The position numbers and the translations under genes were made by a program. The notes under the pieces were generated by a model. That model did no database searches, had not been told where the DNA came from, and saw only the letters and a list, made by a program, of their open reading frames with translations. From a bacterium (GTDB lineage Bacteria; Vulcanimicrobiota; Xenobia; Xenobiales; JADMJV01), in NCBI GenBank assembly GCA_018266105.1, contig JAFEBA010000058.1:1-59333 (forward strand): a DNA stretch of 59,333 nucleotides, in the 5' to 3' direction. Positions 15,734 through 23,529 of this stretch are shown here, in pieces (position 1 is the first letter of the stretch; each line of letters begins with the position of its first letter).

Positions 15734-16519
15734 ATGCAGATTACGTCCGCCAAAGCAGCCACCATCCAGGCGAACAAAAAACCGCGTGCGAAGAAAGCTG
15801 CGTCCCCTGCTCCGAAGACCGAGGCAACCAGCGACGCCGTGCAACTCTCCGGAGCCAAGGCACCGGCAGCCAGCACCTCCGGGCTGACACAACAAGCCAC
15901 CAGCAGCGCGACTCAAGCCGCGACCGCCTGTTGCGGCCCAAGCGGTACCGCCCTACGCATGATTTTGACCGGTCCTCCGGGTGGCGGCAAAGGCACCCAG
16001 GCCGAGCTCATTCAGAAGTTCTTCAAGGGCACCACTCATCTGTCAACCGGCGAACTGCTTCGCCAGCAGGTCAAGGAAGGCACCGAACTGGGCAAGCAGG
16101 CTCAGGTCTATATGCAAAAAGGCGAACTGGTTCCCGACAGCATTATCCTGGCCATGGTCGATCAAAAGCTGGCCGGCGAGGAGTCTTTCATTCTGGACGG
16201 ATTTCCTCGCAGCAAAGCCCAGGCCGAACATCTGGACCAGACCCTGGCTCGACTTGGCAAGTCCCTGACGGCGGTGGCCAACCTCCAGGTGGACGACGAA
16301 ATTGTGGTCAAGCGTCTGAAAGAACGGGGACGTCAGGACGATACCGAGGAAATCATTCGCAATCGCCTCAAGGTGTATCATGAGCAAACCGAACCCGTCA
16401 TCGGACACTACCAGGCGCAGGCACTGCTTGAGCAGGTGGCTGCCGAGGGCAAGGTGGCTGAGGTCGGCTACAATATGATCACCCAGCTCAACTCACGCCT
16501 CAGACCGCAAGGCTGCTAA
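15734..16519 (+). CDS. adk: Adenylate kinase with ~75-residue N-terminal extension
   Basis: Adenylate kinase interconverts ATP + AMP and 2 ADP. The 261-residue protein has the P-loop GPPGGGKGTQ (from residue 80), THLSTGELLRQQV, the AMP-site DGFPRS, and RLKERGRQDDTEEIIRNRL. The last element is short, without an inserted zinc-type LID, so this is a short-form enzyme. Residues 1-75 are an Ala/Lys/Ser/Pro-rich extension not normal for Adk. It holds KKPRAKK and then SDAVQLSGAKAP, a motif seen again in the lipoprotein at 26244-27224. ATG 15734 is chosen because GAAGAGG precedes it; a TTG at 15710 is weaker. Whether this is the housekeeping Adk or an extra copy cannot be judged here. Confidence 0.9.
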   Translation: MQITSAKAATIQANKKPRAKKAASPAPKTEATSDAVQLSGAKAPAASTSGLTQQATSSATQAATACCGPSGTALRMILTGPPGGGKGTQAELIQKFFKGTTHLSTGELLRQQVKEGTELGKQAQVYMQKGELVPDSIILAMVDQKLAGEESFILDGFPRSKAQAEHLDQTLARLGKSLTAVANLQVDDEIVVKRLKERGRQDDTEEIIRNRLKVYHEQTEPVIGHYQAQALLEQVAAEGKVAEVGYNMITQLNSRLRPQGC

Positions 16520-16532
16520 CCGGCAGCAGTCC

Positions 16533-18098
16533 TCAGTTCATCGTGTTGGTGTCCATGAAGCTGCGCAGCATGCTGGCGGTTTCTTTCGGAGATTGACGAG
16601 CCAGAGCTTCTAATTTCTCCAGCACCCTGGGCTGAGTAGCCGTTTCCTGGCTGCGGTTGGGCACACTTCCATCGCGAGCATAGTTCAGGTCGCATTGGGT
16701 GGCCATCCCATTGAATTTCGGCTTCTCAAGCAGGGGTTGATGCAGGCGCACCCGGCGCTGGCCGACCACCCAGATGCCGAGACCCAAACCGAGCGCACCC
16801 AGCAAGCCCAACCAACCGATCGGATCACCGCTTTGGTGAACAGAGGGAGGCAGAGGGGTGGCTTCCAGGGACTTCAGTCCTGCGTTCTCGCGATGCAGAG
16901 GAACCACCGAGGCGGTTACCTCATCCCCGCGAGAAGAATCCATTCCAATCGCGCCTTTAACCATTTGAACGGCATTATCACGCTGACTTTGCTGAGAAAT
17001 CAGCACCGCACAGGTCATTCGATCGATACGCGGCAGCTTGTAAACCCGCCAGGTAACGGCCTCATCCGGGTGACAGCGCACCGCCTCCACCAGCTTTCTG
17101 TAGACCTTACCTCGCTTCACACCGGCACTTGCGGGGTCGTCTTCCTCGCCCATAACGGTGGTCGTGACCTCAGGCGCGCTGTAGGTCTCTTCGGAGCGGT
17201 TCTTGATCACGGGTTGATTAGAACCGAGGTTGTTCTTCACTTCGATCTGCGAGAAGTCCAACTGCAGATTCACGATGGCCAGGGCGTTGCCTCGTCCGTA
17301 GGCAGCGTCCAGCATTCGCTGGGCCTTGGCCTGCAAATGCTGCTCCACTTGCTTTTGAAGCTCGAACTGAACCGAATCCAGTTGCTCGCCGTCTGGCCCT
17401 CCGTGAGCCTGTTCACGACCCGTCTGATCAAGGACGGTCACATCCTCCGGACGCATCGAAGGTACGGCGCTGGCCACAAATCTGGCGATTCCACTGGCTT
17501 GACTGCGTGACATCTCAAAACCGGACTGAAGCTCCAGCAGCACCGACGCGGTGGGGCGGTTATTTTCCGCGAACGAACCTGCTTCATCCGGCACCGCTAG
17601 CTGCACATTCGCGTTGGCCACACCTTGCATGGTGCGCAGGGTGGCGGCCAGACTCAACTGCAACTCGGCCTGCTGGCGCGCCAACAATTCGCGCCGCGGC
17701 ACACTGAATGTGTTCTGCGGTTGGGTCGGGTCGACGTGCGGCATCTGCAGCATCGAGAGTCGATTCAAAACAGCCATCTGCAGGTTGGGTGCCACCAGCA
17801 GATTGTCTCCTTCGGGACTGGGTCTGGACTCAATTCCCCAGCGGGCCAGTTGAGTCGAGCATTCGTCCATCTGGCGCTTGGTCAGGCCGGTCGCAAACAA
17901 CTTGACCGGCTGCTGGGCCTTTTGATGCTGGGAAACTCCGACCCATCCCAGCGTCACCACCAGCACACCCAGCAAGGCAGCCAACTTAATTTTTGTAGGC
18001 ACTGCCAGCAGTCGAGCGCGCCAATCGGTCGAGGCAGGCTTGCGGGAGGGACTCAAGGTGGCTGAACGACGGGAAGCGGAGGTCACCAGGTGGGACAT
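16533..18098 (-). CDS. fliF: Flagellar MS-ring protein FliF
   Basis: FliF forms the membrane-supramembrane ring on which the motor and export apparatus assemble. The 521-residue protein has an N-terminal transmembrane helix (about 37-55), a YscJ/FliF domain with KLFATGLTKRQMDEC, the FliF C-domain with DAAYGRGNALAIVNLQLDF and AIGMDSSRGDEV, a second transmembrane helix (around IGWLGLLGALGLGLGIWVV), and a cytoplasmic end. The last ~25 residues (LEALARQSPKETASMLRSF) fit the FliG-binding tail. Length is near the usual ~550. AAAGGAG lies a few bases before the ATG. The gene stands alone here, away from the hook operon, without fliG or fliE beside it. Confidence 0.92.
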   Translation of the reverse strand: MSHLVTSASRRSATLSPSRKPASTDWRARLLAVPTKIKLAALLGVLVVTLGWVGVSQHQKAQQPVKLFATGLTKRQMDECSTQLARWGIESRPSPEGDNLLVAPNLQMAVLNRLSMLQMPHVDPTQPQNTFSVPRRELLARQQAELQLSLAATLRTMQGVANANVQLAVPDEAGSFAENNRPTASVLLELQSGFEMSRSQASGIARFVASAVPSMRPEDVTVLDQTGREQAHGGPDGEQLDSVQFELQKQVEQHLQAKAQRMLDAAYGRGNALAIVNLQLDFSQIEVKNNLGSNQPVIKNRSEETYSAPEVTTTVMGEEDDPASAGVKRGKVYRKLVEAVRCHPDEAVTWRVYKLPRIDRMTCAVLISQQSQRDNAVQMVKGAIGMDSSRGDEVTASVVPLHRENAGLKSLEATPLPPSVHQSGDPIGWLGLLGALGLGLGIWVVGQRRVRLHQPLLEKPKFNGMATQCDLNYARDGSVPNRSQETATQPRVLEKLEALARQSPKETASMLRSFMDTNTMN

Positions 18099-18277
18099 GA
18101 ACGGCTCCTTTCCGACAGCACAGGAGTGCAGCGGGAGTTTTTCTGGGGGGACGGGCTAACCTTAACCGGGACGGATTGCCAATTTATTATCATCTCGTAA
18201 CATATTAAGACCGCTTAACAATTATATGTAACACCCGGTACAGCAGGCACACCCGGTTTCACGAGGAATATCCCTGG
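18099..18277. promoter_or_regulatory. AT-rich divergent region between fliF and pseudopilin locus A
   Basis: This 179-bp gap separates divergent genes and is strikingly AT-rich around 18178-18232 compared with its surroundings. It holds the small inverted repeat TTAAG-ACCG-CTTAA (18205-18218), flanked by ACATAT and ATATGT, which also form an inverted pair. Promoters for both genes probably lie here. I cannot assign -35/-10 boxes with confidence. Confidence 0.45.
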
Positions 18278-20287
18278 ATGAGAAGGCGCAAAGGCTTTAC
18301 GATTGTCGAAATCATGATGGTGCTTCTGATCCTGAGCGTGATCAGCTTGATGGCCATCCAGAACTTGCATCGCGGCGGAAACAAAGCCGGTGCTGAAGGG
18401 CTCGCGCTGGTGATCAGCGAGGAGATGAAGCGAGTTCGACAGGAAGCGATCGCTCGCCGACGCCCAACCGCCTTCGTGCTGCCAACCAATACCGGCACTT
18501 CTCCTGTCACCCGCTCCTTCTACGTCATGGATGGGGAATTCAAGCCGCGCATCACCCGCACTCGCAATTTCAAATCTGAGTACTCGGGCGCCGAAATCTT
18601 CGTGGGCACCTGGAATCTCTCTAGCGGGAGCTGGGACTCGACCGACCTGAAGGTGGCCGGCTCCAAATGGGGAGATTTTGAGGTCAGCAACTGGCTGCCC
18701 GCCGGTTCCTCCGCCCTCAACGATAACTGCTTCGTCTTCCTGCCGGATGGCACCGTCCGCACCAACGGAATCAAAAGCACCGACAAAGCCTACCATATTC
18801 TCGTTTCGGCCGGTGTGGTGAGCTCGGGCAATCGCACCAGTGCCACTCTGACCGGGGCTGGCGAAAGTTACACTATCAATGTCAGCCCGGTGGGCGGCAT
18901 CACCACCAGCGCCGGCATTTACAATGAGAGCGGCGGCGTTACCGCGGTGCGCGGCAAATACTCCACCTCCATTGGATTCAGTGCCCCCTCGCCCGTGACC
19001 GTCCCTGCAGCCACCCCGGACCGACTCGGTTCGAACCCCAAAATTTATCCCATCCCCAACCTCAGCTCACTCCCCCCCGACAACCGACCGGACGCTCTGA
19101 TCAATAAGGACCAGTATGTGACTCTCCAGATGGAGGCCACCTCCACCTCTGGTGACCAGCTCTTCTGCCAGTGGAAGGTTGACGGCCCCAGCGGCAAAAC
19201 CGGAGCGTTTTCCATGCAGTCCCAAAGCACAGGCACCGGGGCCGGTGGTCGTATGGAATGGGACCAGAGTCTGAACGGCGGGGTGGGAGCCTGGAAGGCC
19301 CTCTGGCAGTGGAGACCACCAGCGGATGCTCTGCCCAGTGAAATCTACAACCTGACCTGTGAAGTGCAGAACATCCGATCGGGCGGCGGCACAGTGCAGA
19401 TCGTGAGGAAATTCCAGATCAAGCCGCCGGGCAAGGTGCTCTTCGAATCCGACCGCGACGGCCACCCCGCCATCTACACGATGGACGCTTCCGGGCAACG
19501 CGAGAGGCGCTACCTGGACAACTGCAAAAACCCGGCCGCCACTCTGGACGGATTGCGTATCGTCTATGTCAAGAATTCCAACCCGCTGCAAGGGACCCTC
19601 TGGCTGCATACGCCGATGGATCCCAGCGGCGACACCTGCCTGAACACCACCATGACCAATGTCGAGTTGCCTTCGATCTCACCTCGAGGCAACGTCGTGG
19701 CATTTTTCCTACCCAACACGGTTGACGCCACCAAGCGCGACCTGTGCGTGATGAAAGTGGGTGTGAACGCTGTTTATCAGGTGGTGGATACAATGATTGC
19801 CCTGCCTGGAAACCCTTCTTTGCCGGGAGATACCCAGATGGACAAAGTCGCCTGGAGCACCAGTGGCACCACACTTTATTACGGCAAAGGCAATGTTTTG
19901 TATCAGGCGTCCATCACCACCCCGGGCCTGGGTTCTCCCACCGTAGGCGCTCCTGCGGCCGTTGCTGGCGGCACGGGCACAGGCAACGTCTCCTCGGTGA
20001 CAGCAACCTTTGATAACGGCATTCTGTTCACAGACAACTACAGTCCCTACGACCCCTGGATCAAGCGCACCGACACCGGCAGCAGGCAATATCTGTCGGT
20101 GGGATACGAAGACGGGGCGGTCGAGCGAAATCCACACGGTTCCAATCAGATCATGATCACCCATAGCGCCAATTCGCCGACCTCTCGGCAGTTGCATATC
20201 GTGGACATTACCAGCACGACCACGGCCACGGTCGGAGGTGCGCTGACGAGCGCTGGCAACAACACTCACCCCGTTTGGACAAGATGA
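18278..20287 (+). CDS. GspH-like pseudopilin fused to Ig-like domain and beta-propeller (locus A)
   Basis: This 669-residue protein starts with a prepilin signal, KGFTIVEIMMVLLILS: cleavage after Gly gives Phe1 and Glu5, then a hydrophobic helix. A GspH/FimU-like beta domain (about 60-215) contains RPTAFVLP and FVFLPDGTVRTNG. An Ig-like region (about 268-385) ends with ALWQWRPPA. Residues 386-669 resemble TolB/PD40 propeller blades, with repeated strands such as VLFESDRDGHPAIYTMD, PSISPRGNVVAFF and VAWSTSGTTLYYG. Classical GspH is about 170 residues, so most of the protein is an added module. It heads the set H-I-J-K, joined to the next gene by an ATGA overlap. It is paralogous to the protein at 34580-36730. 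An exposed pilus-tip propeller is inferred. Confidence 0.82.
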   Translation: MRRRKGFTIVEIMMVLLILSVISLMAIQNLHRGGNKAGAEGLALVISEEMKRVRQEAIARRRPTAFVLPTNTGTSPVTRSFYVMDGEFKPRITRTRNFKSEYSGAEIFVGTWNLSSGSWDSTDLKVAGSKWGDFEVSNWLPAGSSALNDNCFVFLPDGTVRTNGIKSTDKAYHILVSAGVVSSGNRTSATLTGAGESYTINVSPVGGITTSAGIYNESGGVTAVRGKYSTSIGFSAPSPVTVPAATPDRLGSNPKIYPIPNLSSLPPDNRPDALINKDQYVTLQMEATSTSGDQLFCQWKVDGPSGKTGAFSMQSQSTGTGAGGRMEWDQSLNGGVGAWKALWQWRPPADALPSEIYNLTCEVQNIRSGGGTVQIVRKFQIKPPGKVLFESDRDGHPAIYTMDASGQRERRYLDNCKNPAATLDGLRIVYVKNSNPLQGTLWLHTPMDPSGDTCLNTTMTNVELPSISPRGNVVAFFLPNTVDATKRDLCVMKVGVNAVYQVVDTMIALPGNPSLPGDTQMDKVAWSTSGTTLYYGKGNVLYQASITTPGLGSPTVGAPAAVAGGTGTGNVSSVTATFDNGILFTDNYSPYDPWIKRTDTGSRQYLSVGYEDGAVERNPHGSNQIMITHSANSPTSRQLHIVDITSTTTATVGGALTSAGNNTHPVWTR

Positions 20288-21102
20288 AGGCTGCTCCAGG
20301 CTTGCGCCGGGGGCTGACGCTCGCCGAAGCGATCGTCTCAATGTTCATTCTGCTGGCCGGCGTGACGGTGATGGTGCGCCTCTTTCATACCAGCCTGCGC
20401 TACTCGACGCTGGTGGACAACCAGTCTATCGCTACCGTACTGGCCGAACGTCAGATGGAGAAGGTTCGCGGCTGGAGTCGGACCATCCACCTGACTCAAC
20501 CGTTCTCAAACTGGGCAACCTGCCCTGGGCTAGGGATGACCTCAACGGACACGGACTTTCCGGGTTTTGAAATCAAAGTGGGCGCGACTCTACAGAAGAT
20601 TTACAGTCCTTGCTCCCTCTTCGAATCTCTCTTTCCGGCCTCTGAGCAGCGCACCCTGAACGCTTCCACCCGGAAAGTGACGGTCAGTGTCTACTGGGGG
20701 GACCAGCTCGAATATGACCTTGTTTCTCTCGTCTCCATCCCCACCGGAGAGCCTCCCAATCCCGCCACGGCCACGGTCAACGCCGGCACAGGCACTCTCT
20801 CCCAGGGCAGCCGAACTTCAGTCAGTGTGAGCGCCACCAACTCGCTCGGACAACCCTTGCCCGACCTTTTTTTCAACTACATCATCCAGCCAGGTGCCGG
20901 AAACACTGGGGGTGGAAACGGGGCTCTAGACGTGGCCCGGGACGGTCGTACGGTCACGATGCGACACTGTATTTACGACCTGGCCACTCCGGTGCCCAAC
21001 ATTACCGGCTATGGAGTGGGTACCTGTACGGTGCGCGTGCTGGCTCTCTACCGAGGAAAACCTGTGCAAGGGGCAACAGCCAACATTGACATGCAACCCT
21101 GA
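20284..21102 (+). CDS. GspI/PilV-like minor pseudopilin with C-terminal Ig-like domain (locus A)
   Basis: A 272-residue minor pseudopilin. The prepilin motif is RRGLTLAEAIVSMFILL (Gly-1, Leu1, Glu5), then a transmembrane/assembly helix and TVLAERQMEKVRGW, typical of the I/V family. After about residue 165, ATVNAGTGTLSQGSRTSV starts an Ig-like (bacterial Ig) domain ending with LALYRGKPVQGATANI. The start ATG 20284 overlaps the upstream stop as ATGA; an in-frame TTG at 20275 is less likely. Its counterpart in locus B has the same organisation and a similar ending (CTRYMGRPVLGC). Probable role: part of the minor-pilin tip complex. Confidence 0.82.
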   Translation: MKAAPGLRRGLTLAEAIVSMFILLAGVTVMVRLFHTSLRYSTLVDNQSIATVLAERQMEKVRGWSRTIHLTQPFSNWATCPGLGMTSTDTDFPGFEIKVGATLQKIYSPCSLFESLFPASEQRTLNASTRKVTVSVYWGDQLEYDLVSLVSIPTGEPPNPATATVNAGTGTLSQGSRTSVSVSATNSLGQPLPDLFFNYIIQPGAGNTGGGNGALDVARDGRTVTMRHCIYDLATPVPNITGYGVGTCTVRVLALYRGKPVQGATANIDMQP

Positions 21103-21616
21103 GCGCCGGGCCTTTACCCTGCTTGAAAGCCTGATCACCGTGCTGCTGGTCAGCCTGGTCTTCGGATTGATCGCCGAGCTTCTGATCAGCTCGTTTCGGG
21201 TGACCCAATTTGAACGGCAGAAAATGGAAGCAGCCGAAGCCGCCCAACTGGCGCTCAATCGAATCCTGGGAGAAACTCGCGAGGCTTGCCGGGTGGATGA
21301 AACGGGCTTTCCCAATGAGATCGTCCTTTACAAGTTTAACCCCAGCCATACCCTGGATGCACGCCTGGACCCCAATCGCTTCACCTACCTGCTCAAAGTT
21401 CGCTATTACCTGGACCCGAACGGGGCGCTGCTACGAGACGTGACCGATATGACGGCAGGCACCACCGATACCCACCTGGTGATGGGGGCCCTGGCCGGTC
21501 GCAGTTTTGCCGAAGATCCGTTGACCAAGAATATTCAGGTCACCCTCACGGTCAGCATCAACGGAAAGAATCGACCCTATTCTGGAGAAGTCGCTCCTCA
21601 GGCCTTTATCCCATGA
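21086..21616 (+). CDS. GspJ/PilW-like minor pseudopilin with Ala at the cleavage site (locus A)
   Basis: A ~176-residue minor pseudopilin. The motif ERRAFTLLESLITVLLVSL has Phe1 and Glu5, but residue -1 is Ala rather than the nearly invariant Gly, which prepilin peptidases usually require. A long helix with a J/W-like pattern (AAQLALNRILGETREACR) and a beta-rich C-terminal half follow. I place the start at TTG 21086, which gives a short leader and a 17-bp overlap with the upstream gene; no ATG in this frame gives a normal leader. The 3' end overlaps the next gene by 4 bp (ATGA). The same gene type is found at 37205-37774, where residue -1 is Gly. Confidence 0.75.
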   Translation: MTCNPERRAFTLLESLITVLLVSLVFGLIAELLISSFRVTQFERQKMEAAEAAQLALNRILGETREACRVDETGFPNEIVLYKFNPSHTLDARLDPNRFTYLLKVRYYLDPNGALLRDVTDMTAGTTDTHLVMGALAGRSFAEDPLTKNIQVTLTVSINGKNRPYSGEVAPQAFIP

Positions 21617-22113
21617 AAAGACAACGAGGTATCCTGCTGATTACGGCCCTGTTGGTCGCGGTGATCCTGCTGCTGGTGGGTATGGGCTTGCTGGGAAGCC
21701 AGTCCAGCCGCTACGATGCAGCCAGGCAGTTCAGCTACACAGCTCAGGCCAGGCAACTGGCTCTGGCCGGGCTGGAAGATGCCCGGGTAAAGCTGGAAAT
21801 GGACCTCAATTTTCCACCCCAGCCCGGGCCGGGTCAGGAGGCCTTCTCTTACTCGGAGACTCTCTTCAGCGGACCGCCGAACCAGGGAACCTATACGGTG
21901 ACCGTGGATTTCACCTACGCCAACGATCCCAACAGCGCCTACATCGCCGTTACCTCCGTGGGAACGTTGGGCCCCCCCATCAAGCCGGTTGCTCAGTACC
22001 GCTTTCGGGCGGAAATTGACAACAAACCCACAGGTCGCCCGGCCGGACCGGTCGGAATCAATTCCAATCGATTTTTCCGCTACACTCACATCGAAGATGA
22101 GGAAATGCCCTAA
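21613..22113 (+). CDS. GspK/PilX-like minor pseudopilin without Glu5 (locus A)
   Basis: A 166-residue protein with leader MKRQRG followed by ILLITALLVAVILLLVG: position 5 is Thr, not Glu. Lack of Glu5 is a known trait of GspK, the outermost subunit of the type II secretion tip complex. The segment SYTAQARQLALAGLEDARVK resembles PilX/GspK sequences. Conserved landmarks shared with locus B are NFPP near residue 75, FSYSE, VTVDF, VTSVG, PVAQ and a final FFRY/YFQY. It is far shorter than classical GspK (about 300 residues). The ATG overlaps the previous stop as ATGA, completing the H-I-J-K order. Confidence 0.8.
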   Translation: MKRQRGILLITALLVAVILLLVGMGLLGSQSSRYDAARQFSYTAQARQLALAGLEDARVKLEMDLNFPPQPGPGQEAFSYSETLFSGPPNQGTYTVTVDFTYANDPNSAYIAVTSVGTLGPPIKPVAQYRFRAEIDNKPTGRPAGPVGINSNRFFRYTHIEDEEMP

Positions 22114-22147
22114 AGGAGGGCCCTTTAGCCTACGAGAAGGCGGGGCC

Positions 22148-22849
22148 ATGCTGTTATCCATTATCGTCCCTGTCTTCAACGAAGAAACCAGCGTCTTTGA
22201 GGTGGTGGAGCGCCTGCTCAGCCTGCCTCTGCCGGAGGGACTCAGCACCGAAATCATTGTCGTGGATGATGGCTCAACCGACGGGACCACTCGTATTCTG
22301 GAGGGTCTCACTCAACATCCGGCTCTGAAGATTCACTACTCCGTCTTGAACTTTGGCAAGGGTGTGGCTGTCCGAGTGGGGCTGCGCTACGCCCAGGGCG
22401 ACATCGTGGCCATTCAGGACGCCGATTTGGAATACGATCCCAATCACTTGCTGGAGCTGATCAAACCCATCATGGAGGGACGCACCCAGGTCGTTTTCGG
22501 TTCTCGCTACATGGGAGTCAACCAGGGGATGGTGGTGCTGCAAAACCTGGGCAATCGGATCCTGACGGGATTTACCAACCTGCTCTATGGCACCCGCCTA
22601 ACCGACACCTATACCTGCTACAAGATCATGTCCCGTGAAGTGGCCGCCCAACTTTCCAAGGTGCTGACCTGCCGCGGCTTTGAACTGGAAGCGGAAATGA
22701 CGGCTCGCCTGCTGCTGATGGGGCACAAACCCCTGGAGCTGCCCATTCGCTACCTGGCTCGCAGCCGCAGCCAGGGCAAGAAAATCCGACCTCGCGACGG
22801 CTTCAAGGGTCTGTGGTGGCTGCTGCGCATCAAGCTGTTTGGCTCATAA
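22148..22849 (+). CDS. Family 2 glycosyltransferase, dolichyl/polyprenyl-phosphate hexose synthase-like
   Basis: A 233-residue GT-A glycosyltransferase. It shows LSIIVPVFNEE at the N-terminus, EIIVVDDGSTDGT for nucleotide-sugar binding, and QDADLEYDP, which contains the metal-binding DxD-like site. LPIRYLARSRSQGKKI near the C-terminus is typical of the DPM1-like group. These enzymes transfer a sugar from a nucleotide donor to a polyprenyl phosphate or onward to glycans. No C-terminal transmembrane helices are present. Start ATG 22148 is where family similarity begins. It follows the pseudopilin genes by 34 bp and might glycosylate pilins, but only position suggests this. It overlaps the convergent hydrolase by 6 bp. 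Confidence 0.9.
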   Translation: MLLSIIVPVFNEETSVFEVVERLLSLPLPEGLSTEIIVVDDGSTDGTTRILEGLTQHPALKIHYSVLNFGKGVAVRVGLRYAQGDIVAIQDADLEYDPNHLLELIKPIMEGRTQVVFGSRYMGVNQGMVVLQNLGNRILTGFTNLLYGTRLTDTYTCYKIMSREVAAQLSKVLTCRGFELEAEMTARLLLMGHKPLELPIRYLARSRSQGKKIRPRDGFKGLWWLLRIKLFGS

Positions 22850-23512
22850 CAGGCCGGCTTCAAACCAGGACAGGGTTCGGCTCCATCCGTCCTCCCAGTC
22901 CTCAGGGCGCATGAAATGGTCGGATTCCGGATACACCCGATAGTCGTAGTGACCAGCTGGAAACGTCGACTGCAAATGAGCCACGAAATGACGGGCGGGT
23001 TCGGCCGATACATGCTGATCCGCACCGCCATTCCAGGCAAATAGACGCACCCGCTCGTAGGCGGCGACGTGCTCATAGGGATGACACCAGCTGGGGTCGG
23101 CCAGAATTGCGACCACGCTACCCAGTCGGGCATCATAGTGAGCAGCGGCGTAGCTCAGCAGACCGCCGAAAGAAATACCACAGATCCCGAATGGACCGTA
23201 ACCTTCAGCCTCAAGAAAATCGAGCAGCAGCGGAACCTCGGCCAGGGTGGGCCGCAGCAGCTTGGCCACCTGCTGAAGCAACGGCCCGCGATTCACGAAT
23301 CCCGACAGGTCGGGCATTCGTCGCCCTCCATGGCCGGCCGCATCCACACCCAAAGCCAGAAAACCACGTTGCGCCAGCGATTCCAGCTCACGCCGATGGG
23401 TATCCTTGTCGGTGTGCAGTCCGTGATAGAAAAGCACGGTCGGCCGCGGCCGGCCGTCCTGGGAAACGGCCAGCAGCGGAATGCCGGCAAACGAAAAGCT
23501 GCGCTCAAACAC
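22844..23512 (-). CDS. Alpha/beta hydrolase, prolyl-oligopeptidase/dienelactone hydrolase type
   Basis: A 222-residue cytoplasmic serine hydrolase. The oxyanion region is VLFYHGLHTDKDTH, the nucleophile elbow is GICGISFGG (Ser), the acidic residue lies in WNGGADQHVS, and the catalytic His in YPESDHFMRPEDW. This order fits dienelactone-hydrolase-like esterases of similar length. The substrate is unknown; esters or thioesters are likely. The start is GTG 23512 without a strong ribosome-binding site. It lies 17 bp downstream of the acyl-CoA ligase gene and is likely co-transcribed with it. Confidence 0.87.
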   Translation of the reverse strand: MFERSFSFAGIPLLAVSQDGRPRPTVLFYHGLHTDKDTHRRELESLAQRGFLALGVDAAGHGGRRMPDLSGFVNRGPLLQQVAKLLRPTLAEVPLLLDFLEAEGYGPFGICGISFGGLLSYAAAHYDARLGSVVAILADPSWCHPYEHVAAYERVRLFAWNGGADQHVSAEPARHFVAHLQSTFPAGHYDYRVYPESDHFMRPEDWEDGWSRTLSWFEAGLL

Positions 23513-23529
23513 AGCTCACACCTTAGCGA

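Noticed and set aside
21989..22147. Upstream start for the family 2 glycosyltransferase
   Set aside because: It would overlap the pseudopilin gene by more than 100 bp, and the enzyme fold begins directly at ATG 22148.
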